Made by a program: the position numbers and the translations under genes
Shown: positions 57,656 to 64,000 of the stretch, one piece after another
Position numbering within the stretch: the stretch's first letter is position 1
Layout of the letters: the number at the start of each line of letters is the position of its first letter
Notes under the pieces: model-generated
The model's input: only the letters and a program-made list of their open reading frames with translations
What the model was told of the DNA's origin: nothing
Database searches by the model: none
NCBI RefSeq assembly: GCF_021190955.1
Contig: NZ_JAIOAO010000002.1
Location: 1,116,001 to 1,180,000, forward strand
Direction of reading: 5' to 3'
DNA length: 64,000 nucleotides
DNA from: Parachryseolinea silvisoli
GTDB taxonomy: Bacteria > Bacteroidota > Bacteroidia > Cytophagales > Cyclobacteriaceae

Positions 57656-60334
57656 ATGTCTTTTCTACCCCTGCTGCCCCGTCGTTTTATGGATCAAGGG
57701 CTGGCTTGCTATAAAACCCTTTGCCTCGCGGCGGGCATCGTTATGCTTTCGCTGCACGGCTATGCGCAAGGTATACGCGGTACGTTGCAAGACGAGACTG
57801 GTAAGCCCTTGCCCTATGCTACTATCTTTGTGCGGCAGATCGGTACCGGCACCACCTCCAACGAAAACGGCCTGTACGAAGTGGCGCTCGACTCGGGCCA
57901 CTATGAGATTGTATACCAGTACCTGGGCTACGAAACCGCCGTGCGCATCATCGACGTCGACAAGAGCTTCCGCGAAGTAAACGTTTCTCTCAAGCCCCAG
58001 GCCACCGTCCTGCCCACCGTGGTGGTGCAGGACGGCAAAGAAGACCCCGCCTATACCATTATGCGCAAGGCCATCGCTAAAGCAAAGTACCACACTCAGC
58101 AACTCGATGGTTACTCCGCCCGCGTGTACATAAAAGGTGCCGGCAAACTAAAGGATTATCCCTGGCTGGCCAAGCGTACGCTGCAAAAAGAAGGCATCGA
58201 AAAAGGCCGCGTGTATATTTCGGAGTCCGTCAGCGATGTAAAATACACCCGACCCAAGAAGTTTGAAGAGAAAGTGATTTCCATTCGCAGCGATGGCAAA
58301 GACAACAATACTTCGCCCAACCAATACATCTTCGGCAGCTTCTACGAATCCGAAGTTGCAGAGACCGTCTCCCCTCTTTCGCCCCGCGCATTTTCATACT
58401 ATAAATTTGAATATCTCGGCACCTTCCAGGATCGCGACTATGCCGTAAGCCGTATCAAAGTCATTCCACGCGTCAAAGGTGACAACGTCGTGGACGGCGT
58501 CATCAACATCGTCGAAGACTGGTGGAGCATCCACAGTATGGACATTCATACCACCCGCCTGGGAATAGACATCTATATCAAGGCCGTCTACGCCCCCATT
58601 GAAGACAAAGCCTGGCTGCCGGTGTCGCACCAGTTCCGGATTGATGGAAAGGTCTTTGGCTTTGAGTTTGAATATAAATACCTCGCCACGGTGAGCGACT
58701 ACAAAATCAAGCTCAATCCTGCGCTCTACGTCGAGACGGACAAAATGGAAGTGATCGACGAGAAAATCCAAAAACAGGAAGCACGGCAGGCGAAGACCAC
58801 GGCCCCACGTCGCCAGCCTGACAATGCCAAACAATTGCAAGAACGGCTGCAGTCCGGCAAAGAGATCACCCGCAAGGAACTAAAGACGATCATGAAGGAC
58901 TACGAGAAGCAGGAGCTGCGCCAGCAAAAAGAGCCGGAGGTCCTCTCTGAAACGTTATTCGAAATCGACAGCGGCGCTTTTAAAAAGGACTCAACCTATT
59001 GGGCGTCTATGCGCCCCGTACCCCTGACGCCGGAGGAAGTAAAAGGCTACCAGAAGTCCGACAGCACCGCCGAAATTGAAGCCCGTAAAGACGCCGGTGA
59101 TACCTTGAAGCAATCCAAACACGCCGGGTTCCAGCCGTGGGATCTGTTGATCGGCGACACCTACAAAGTCGCCAAGCACTCCAACATTAAAATACACTTT
59201 CCGATGCCCGGTTTCAACACCGTCGAAGGCTGGAATTTGGTATACAAAGTGTCGTTTGGCACCATCCTGCAAGACACCAACAAGACACGCCTGAGCATCA
59301 CGCCCGCCTTCCGCTACGCCTTCTCCCGCAAGGTGGCATCCGGCAATCTGAAATTTGCATTGCGCAACAAGGTATACCGATTCGAGGTGGAGGGCGGCCG
59401 GTATGTGCGTCAGTACAATGCCGATCAACCGATCCTGCCGATCGTCAATGACTTCATGACCCTGTTATTGGAAGAGAACCTCATGAAGCTCTACGAGCGA
59501 CGCTACGTAGATGTACTATACCGCCGCAACCTGAGTGACTTTGTGTCAGTAGAAGGCACGGCCTCCTGGCAACGCCGCCACATGCTGCAAAACACAACGA
59601 ACTATAAATGGATAGATCGCAAGAGTATCGAAGATTATACTTCCAACATTCCGGTAAACTCCGAGCTGTTGGATACATCCTTTCCAGACCACGAGGCCCT
59701 CACGGCGTCCGTTAGCGTTGTAACACGCCCCTGGCTGAAATATCGCATTCGCAATCGCCAGCGCAACGAAGTGGAAAATTCTTCACCGACGTTGAGCCTT
59801 ACGTATAGAAAAGGGATCTCCGACGTTCTCGGCAGCGACGTTGACTTCGATCAGCTCGAAGTAGGTGCGAAACATCAGATTGCGATCGGTGTGCGTGGTC
59901 GCCTGCATTTCGCTGTGCGTGCCGGCACGTTCCTGAATGACCGCCGCATGTATTTCATGGACTACAAACACTTCCTCGGAAACCGTACGCCTTTCAGCAC
60001 CACCGATCCGGTGGGAAGCTTCCGTTTGCTGGATTATTATACCTATTCTACGCCCGACCGTTATTTGGCGGGTAATGTGTACTATCAATTCCGCCGCTTC
60101 CTTGTTACCAGCTTCCCGTTTGTGCGTATGATGGGGATTCGTGAAAACATCTTTGTAAACTATCTTGCCACGCCGACTTCTAAGAACTATACAGAGGTAG
60201 GATATTCTATTGATGGTATCTTACGCTTCTTCCGTTTGGAAGGTGCAGTGTCATTTCAGGACGGGCAGTATCATGACTATGGCTTTCGCGTAGGGATAGC
60301 TAGTTATTTGACAGTAAACTTCTCGGACAACTAA
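57656..60334 (+). CDS. DUF5686 outer-membrane protein with carboxypeptidase-like domain
   Basis: 892 residues. The signal peptide is preceded by a short charged part, with the cleavage near 'LHGYAQ' (about 38); the ATG at 57667+ (MDQGL, residue 12) is an alternative start. A CarboxypepD_reg domain follows (about 39-120; 'GIRGTLQDETGKPLPYATIFV', 'TSNENGLYEV'), then the DUF5686 region, with a Lys/Gln/Glu-rich coiled stretch (about 365-430) and an aromatic-rich beta-barrel-like C-terminal half (about 500-892). The family is confined to Bacteroidota and its function is unknown; a surface barrel that remodels or transports is a fair guess. 13 bases after nadD. Confidence 0.85.
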   Translation: MSFLPLLPRRFMDQGLACYKTLCLAAGIVMLSLHGYAQGIRGTLQDETGKPLPYATIFVRQIGTGTTSNENGLYEVALDSGHYEIVYQYLGYETAVRIIDVDKSFREVNVSLKPQATVLPTVVVQDGKEDPAYTIMRKAIAKAKYHTQQLDGYSARVYIKGAGKLKDYPWLAKRTLQKEGIEKGRVYISESVSDVKYTRPKKFEEKVISIRSDGKDNNTSPNQYIFGSFYESEVAETVSPLSPRAFSYYKFEYLGTFQDRDYAVSRIKVIPRVKGDNVVDGVINIVEDWWSIHSMDIHTTRLGIDIYIKAVYAPIEDKAWLPVSHQFRIDGKVFGFEFEYKYLATVSDYKIKLNPALYVETDKMEVIDEKIQKQEARQAKTTAPRRQPDNAKQLQERLQSGKEITRKELKTIMKDYEKQELRQQKEPEVLSETLFEIDSGAFKKDSTYWASMRPVPLTPEEVKGYQKSDSTAEIEARKDAGDTLKQSKHAGFQPWDLLIGDTYKVAKHSNIKIHFPMPGFNTVEGWNLVYKVSFGTILQDTNKTRLSITPAFRYAFSRKVASGNLKFALRNKVYRFEVEGGRYVRQYNADQPILPIVNDFMTLLLEENLMKLYERRYVDVLYRRNLSDFVSVEGTASWQRRHMLQNTTNYKWIDRKSIEDYTSNIPVNSELLDTSFPDHEALTASVSVVTRPWLKYRIRNRQRNEVENSSPTLSLTYRKGISDVLGSDVDFDQLEVGAKHQIAIGVRGRLHFAVRAGTFLNDRRMYFMDYKHFLGNRTPFSTTDPVGSFRLLDYYTYSTPDRYLAGNVYYQFRRFLVTSFPFVRMMGIRENIFVNYLATPTSKNYTEVGYSIDGILRFFRLEGAVSFQDGQYHDYGFRVGIASYLTVNFSDN

Positions 60335-60739
60335 TTGAATTGTGTTATAGTACCTGTGCCAGACGTACACTTAATGATCACCTGTTAGTCACCTGTTGGA
60401 TCAGGTTTGACAGGTTGTTTTGAAATAATTTTCGTTGGTTTGAAAAAATGGAATTTGGGGTTCCGCGGAGGAGAGAAGGAGTTGCGGGACGGGTCGGAGC
60501 CAGGACGGAAAAAAGGCATTCTTCGCCGGGGATACTTCGAGTCTGCCACAGGGTTCCTCCATAGATGTTCCACGGATGAACCACGGATGATCTACGCTAT
60601 ATAGGAGTAGGACATGGCTGGGGCAGGCCTAAATCCAGGGAGATAAGAGCGCAGGTTAAATTGGCATCATGAGGCCACCCCGCGGACACCCTATTGTCTG
60701 TTTTCGGGAAGTGACGTAAATATTAGCTGTTTCAGGATG
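60335..60739. other. Intergenic region between convergent DUF5686 and AsmA-like genes
   Basis: 405 bases without a supported gene. Visible structure: TCACCTGTT twice (60378-60386 and 60389-60397), followed by AGGT- and ACAGGTT-type words (to about 60420) and a short T-run, a possible weak terminator; and CCACGGATGA twice in tandem (60570-60579, 60581-60590). Frames of 60-65 codons cross this area but have no family pattern. Confidence 0.4.
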
Positions 60740-63262
60740 TTATTCATCCCACTCAAAATATTCATCCTTTGCCAGTTCGGCTTCTTTCTTCTTCTGCGTG
60801 CCTTTATTCTTAAATGCGTCCTTCAGTTCCTTCACCTCGTTCTTTAGATCCGAAACAATCTTCTTTTTCACTGCATCCGTATCGTACTGCACGCGATAAT
60901 TATCCGCCGTTCCCGTAATCTTCAAGTATAGCTTGCTGCCCGAAGCGTCCTCCTCCACGGCCTGCATTGCCTCCGGATCGCGCTGCCGGGCCAAACGCAG
61001 CGGCGTAATGACCCGGTAGTCAATCTGCTGGTCAAACGTATGCGTACCGCTCACCCGCAGACTGGTGACATTGGTTCGTATTTCCATCTGCGGTATATAG
61101 ATGGTTTTATTTTCAATATGAATATCATTCTTGATATCCGAGAAACGCAGATGGCTTAGCTCCTTATCATTCACATACCGATTCAACTTCTGCATGGGCT
61201 CGAAGTTGTTTAGCTCTCCACCTTTGATGGACACACCGATATCGGCAATCAACGTCTCCGGGAACAATCGCAGGCTCGGCTTTAATGCCATCTCCAGGTT
61301 CACGTCGGCATAGGCGCGGCCGCGCAAGTGTTTGTCTTCGATAAAGCTCTGTTGGAAATTTTCAAAGACATAAAAGGCACTATCGAGGTATACGCCGTTC
61401 ACCTTGCATGTGCTCACGACATCGATCGCCTTTTTGTTCTTGGCGTCGATAATGCCCGAGAGCATCATGTCACCGCCCATGGCATGCAGTGTGATATTCC
61501 GCGATACGGCCATCTCGTTCTTCACGAGTAGGTCGCCGGTCAGGTTGGTGGCGTGAAAACGCTTATATGTCATCGCCTTCACATCGCAATTGAAGTTCAG
61601 ATTGATATTTTTTGAAATGCTGAAGGCATACTCCTGTTCCTGTTTGCCGGTGGTCTGGCCAAAGCCAATCGCGAGCAGTTGGTTCATATCGATATAGTTC
61701 GACTTGAGGTCTGTTTCGATGCCGATGGGTTGGTTCTCAAACAGCAGGAAGGTGATGATATTCTTAAAGAAGCCGTTCAGCAAAAAGTCGCTGTTGCCCA
61801 GCTTGCCCGACACGTTGCTTAATGCCAGGTCGTTGTTGCTAAACTGCAGGTTGCCGCGCATACCTTCCAGGGGAATTTTACCTGCGCCGAATTTTAAACG
61901 AATCTCTTGTAATTCAATCGTCCCTTGTGTCGATACTTTTTGAGCAGTAGCCCGTCGTTTCAGTAGTCCTACCTTGCCCTCAAACGAGACATCGGCAAAA
62001 AGGTAGCCCGACACATCCGAGACGTTTTCCACAGGGTAGAAGTCCAGCAGCGAGCCCGCATCAACACGTCCCTTGAAATGGCAGATGACCTCGGGATCGT
62101 TAAAGTTCTGGAGCACGAAGTCAGCAACAAAAGACTCGTGATTAAGCTTGCCTTGAACGTTCTTCAATATCAGCACGGCCTTCGACAGGTCCGTAATGTC
62201 ACCGCTGGCAAACGAGCCCTCCAGGGTAGCCTCTTCAATGCGTGACTTATACTCCGGGTGATAGATGGTGGCGTTGTCAAATCCGAACTTCACCGAAAAC
62301 GCAGGACTTTTACGACGGCTGATCACGCCCTTTAATGTTGAAGAGAAATATACATCGCCTTTGCTCTGATACTTCTCCAGTCCATGCGTGGCCGACTCGG
62401 GCAACAAGGATACAATAGTTTGAATGTCGGTATCCTGGCCGTCTACCGTCAGGTCTATTATGTTGTCATCCTGCCAGCCGTAGCTGCCGCGAACGGCAAA
62501 GGAGGATTTCTTCAGTTTCAAGGTAGAAGGGTTGATAGTGAGCAGTCGGTTCTGATCGTCGTAGGCCAGGTCACTGTCGATTGTAAAGTTCTTTCCCGCG
62601 AGGTAGGCGGAGCCACCAATGTCGAGTGTTTCCGTGATTAGCTGGCCGTGTGCTTTAATGTGATAGACATTCTGCACGGAATGAATAGACGCATCCAGCG
62701 CATCGCTGGTGAACGTCATGTTCTTGTGGTCGTGCAGATCGACATAGTGAAATCGCGTCTTCTTCAGGGCTACGTGGCTCAGCTCAAAGGTTACTCCGCC
62801 GCCCCCTGTTCCATTGTCGCTTTCGGTGGCTTTAAAAATGGTATAGTTGTTTTGACCCTTGGCGTCTATGCGCAAGTTCGTTTCGCTGTTGTGGATCTGT
62901 ACCCCGCGAATAGTATACTTGCCGCGCCAGAGCTCCAGGGGGTGTAACTGAAATGCAAGGGTGGAGGCTGTTAATAGTGGGTATTGCCCCGGATGGCTAT
63001 CCTCGACATACACATCGCGGAGCACGATCGAGATTTGTGGGAACTTCTCAAACACCGAGACATCCATCTGGCCGATCTTGACCGGCGTCTGCAGGTTCTT
63101 GTTCGCCTCCTCGATGAACTGACGAATGATCTTGTCTTTAAACAGGAACACCGATGCCGTGAGGGAAAGTAAAAGCACGACAAGGGTCAGGACGAGATAA
63201 AAAAATATTTTCCGGACTGTCTTCAAAAGCTTAAAAAATGGTTTGCCAAAAATACAAGGCAA
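60740..63262 (-). CDS. AsmA-family envelope protein
   Basis: 840 residues from an ATG at 63262. One N-terminal helix (about 20-42), 'FIEEANKNLQTPVKIGQMDVSVFEKFPQISIVLRDVYVEDSHPG' over about 49-92 is the AsmA/DUF748-like start; long repeating beta-strand structure follows; the last AsmA-like segment 'FDQQIDYRVITPLRLARQR' (about 745-763) and a Lys/Glu-rich tail end the chain. Family members (AsmA, TamB, YhdP) make bridge-like proteins that carry phospholipid or support outer-membrane assembly. A -7 box inside the first codons (63247-63254) suggests the true start may be nearer a TTG at about 63226; uncertain. Confidence 0.85.
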   Translation of the reverse strand: MPCIFGKPFFKLLKTVRKIFFYLVLTLVVLLLSLTASVFLFKDKIIRQFIEEANKNLQTPVKIGQMDVSVFEKFPQISIVLRDVYVEDSHPGQYPLLTASTLAFQLHPLELWRGKYTIRGVQIHNSETNLRIDAKGQNNYTIFKATESDNGTGGGGVTFELSHVALKKTRFHYVDLHDHKNMTFTSDALDASIHSVQNVYHIKAHGQLITETLDIGGSAYLAGKNFTIDSDLAYDDQNRLLTINPSTLKLKKSSFAVRGSYGWQDDNIIDLTVDGQDTDIQTIVSLLPESATHGLEKYQSKGDVYFSSTLKGVISRRKSPAFSVKFGFDNATIYHPEYKSRIEEATLEGSFASGDITDLSKAVLILKNVQGKLNHESFVADFVLQNFNDPEVICHFKGRVDAGSLLDFYPVENVSDVSGYLFADVSFEGKVGLLKRRATAQKVSTQGTIELQEIRLKFGAGKIPLEGMRGNLQFSNNDLALSNVSGKLGNSDFLLNGFFKNIITFLLFENQPIGIETDLKSNYIDMNQLLAIGFGQTTGKQEQEYAFSISKNINLNFNCDVKAMTYKRFHATNLTGDLLVKNEMAVSRNITLHAMGGDMMLSGIIDAKNKKAIDVVSTCKVNGVYLDSAFYVFENFQQSFIEDKHLRGRAYADVNLEMALKPSLRLFPETLIADIGVSIKGGELNNFEPMQKLNRYVNDKELSHLRFSDIKNDIHIENKTIYIPQMEIRTNVTSLRVSGTHTFDQQIDYRVITPLRLARQRDPEAMQAVEEDASGSKLYLKITGTADNYRVQYDTDAVKKKIVSDLKNEVKELKDAFKNKGTQKKKEAELAKDEYFEWDE
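63247..63254 (-). promoter_or_regulatory. -7 box near the AsmA-like gene start
   Basis: Minus-strand TATTTTTG, perfect TAnnTTTG, but it overlaps codons 4-6 of the longest frame. Transcription from it would begin near 63241, after the ATG at 63262. Either the start codon is further in, or the box is not used. Confidence 0.4.
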
Positions 63263-63333
63263 AATTCAAACCACAGAAAGACAGGCGGATAGAAAGCTGT
63301 AAAGTCAGTCCGGCGGACCCTACAGGGGCATCA

Positions 63334-63873
63334 CTACTCACTCAGGGAAATCTTCTCAGGAATGAGGATAGCAGCCGGGAAATAGCGTTTTACGGCTGTA
63401 TAGTCCTGCTGGGCCTCCATGCGGCTATAATATTTGCCCACCTTCACACGAAAAATGGGTTCGGTGAACTGCACCTCGGATTCCAGTCTGGGGAGGGAAG
63501 TCGTCAATTGTTTTTTTGCGTTCAGCGCCTCTTCCCGACGTCCGGAGTACACTTGAATGGTAAACCCGTCAATGTAGCGACGGTTCAGGTTGGTCCGGTC
63601 GATGCTGTCCAGCACCGTGTCCAGCTGCCTGTTCACGGAAAATCGCGCCTCCGTATAGGGCTGGGTCTTGCGGTCTTCCGGAGCTCCGGTGGTGGGAGGG
63701 GCTGTGGTAATAACGGGGGTGGTAGTAGTCGACTCAACCTTTGGGCGCCATACGGAAAGGTCTTCCGTATACTTGCTCACTTGTGAGGTACTGCTGGTTG
63801 TTTTTTGAGTGGTCTTGCACCCTGCCAGTAGCAGGATGCAAGACGTATAGATCATTCCTTTTGACAGGTGCAT
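63334..63873 (-). CDS. SPOR-domain lipoprotein
   Basis: 179 residues from the ATG at 63873 (MHLSKGMIYTS); an in-frame TTG nine bases upstream would overlap the upstream stop. Lipoprotein signal ends 'ILLLAGCKT' (lipid Cys about 19). A Thr/Pro-rich linker (about 45-70) leads to a C-terminal SPOR domain (about 100-179; 'GFTIQVYSGRREEALNAKKQL', 'FRVKVGKYYSRMEAQQ'), which binds denuded peptidoglycan at division sites. It begins one base after the stop of the upstream gene. Confidence 0.88.
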   Translation of the reverse strand: MHLSKGMIYTSCILLLAGCKTTQKTTSSTSQVSKYTEDLSVWRPKVESTTTTPVITTAPPTTGAPEDRKTQPYTEARFSVNRQLDTVLDSIDRTNLNRRYIDGFTIQVYSGRREEALNAKKQLTTSLPRLESEVQFTEPIFRVKVGKYYSRMEAQQDYTAVKRYFPAAILIPEKISLSE

Positions 63874-63874
63874 G

Positions 63875-64000
63875 CTATTCAATTATGATACAGCGGTTGT
63901 TGGCGATGTCTTCTTCTACTTTCTTATACTTCACGTCGCGCAGTACGCGGCCGTCCGGGTATTGAACGCTCACCTTGTCGTTACGGTTGGCTACCTTGTC
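63875..64000 (-). CDS. Probable preprotein translocase SecA, C-terminal end (cut by window edge)
   Basis: Only the last 41 residues lie in the window, before a TAG at 63875-63877: they begin DKVANRNDKVSVQYPDGRV and end NNRCIIIE. The pattern R-N-D-K-V-x-V-Q-Y-x-D-G followed by D-V-K-Y-K-K-V-E-E-D and a short C-I-I-I-E end resembles, from memory, the C-terminus of SecA in Bacteroidota, which lacks the zinc motif of E. coli SecA. Too short for certainty. Same strand as the SPOR lipoprotein gene, one base apart. Confidence 0.55.
   Translation of the reverse strand, partial: DKVANRNDKVSVQYPDGRVLRDVKYKKVEEDIANNRCIIIE

Noticed and set aside
1-64000. CRISPR arrays, rRNA, tRNA, insertion sequences, prophage
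   Set aside because: Read for regular repeats, conserved rRNA words, cloverleafs, transposase or phage genes; none was seen.

Overview
The window is a stretch of core bacterial chromosome from a member of the Bacteroidota, most likely the order Cytophagales (a Chryseolinea/Ohtaekwangia-like lineage is a guess from gene content). The evidence is: many promoters of the Bacteroidota type (-7 box TAnnTTTG, one with a perfect TTG-N19 spacing), a PorZ-like type IX secretion component, a SecD-SecF fusion, DUF5686/carboxypeptidase-like and TonB-domain proteins, a type-2-like IleS, a class II eukaryote-like GlyS, and lipoproteins throughout. Coding density is high. No rRNA, tRNA, CRISPR array, prophage or insertion sequence was seen.

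Layout. 1-5.8 kb: partial 7TMR-DISM sensor, hemB, a DUF3667 membrane protein, an alpha/beta hydrolase, mazG, glmM. 5.9-12.9 kb: cysteine desulfurase, a YWTD-propeller lipoprotein, a Lys-rich cold-shock protein, a membrane-anchored MutS paralog with free Met-sulfoxide reductase, a CTP-synthase-like amidotransferase, ribD. 12.9-19.8 kb: prmC, then the most distinctive region, a minus-strand operon led by an Rrf2 regulator: heme-copper oxidase subunit I, a fused CcoO-cytochrome c, two small membrane proteins, a group III truncated hemoglobin, another membrane protein, a split or frameshifted Ric (di-iron Fe-S repair) gene and a 2Fe-2S ferredoxin. Most junctions overlap or nearly touch. 19.8-30.2 kb: DUF2520 Rossmann protein, M2 peptidase, histidine kinase, glyS, dgt, a tiny Lys-rich gene, an MMPL exporter. 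30.3-41.5 kb: ileS-lspA, amino-acid permease, ndk, nrnA, two FKBP lipoproteins, rdgB, udk, a small membrane protein. 41.6-52.4 kb: secDF, then mltG-ybgC-yihY, a Sua5-family gene, an SMP-30-like protein, tdk-porZ-recO. 52.5-64 kb: a proline-rich conserved protein, an ECF sigma factor with a fused anti-sigma/TonB protein, a second ECF sigma with a zinc anti-sigma followed by gmk-nadD, a DUF5686 outer-membrane protein, an AsmA-like protein, a SPOR lipoprotein and the C-terminal end of a probable secA.

How the parts work together. The 13.7-19.8 kb operon reads as a nitric-oxide/low-oxygen response unit. An Fe-S Rrf2 sensor (Cys92, Cys99, Cys105, His108) appears to control itself and the oxidase genes through a shared operator-like element (19221-19240 and 19749-19768). 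The oxidase, hemoglobin, Ric and ferredoxin would together remove NO or O2 and repair Fe-S clusters. The oxidase subunit keeps the cbb3 active-site Tyr region but has a NOR-like AHSH motif. This is the best candidate for an under-described system here.

Start codons were chosen from homology and from position relative to -7 boxes; several differ from the longest possible reading frame. All family assignments come from reading motifs, not from searches.
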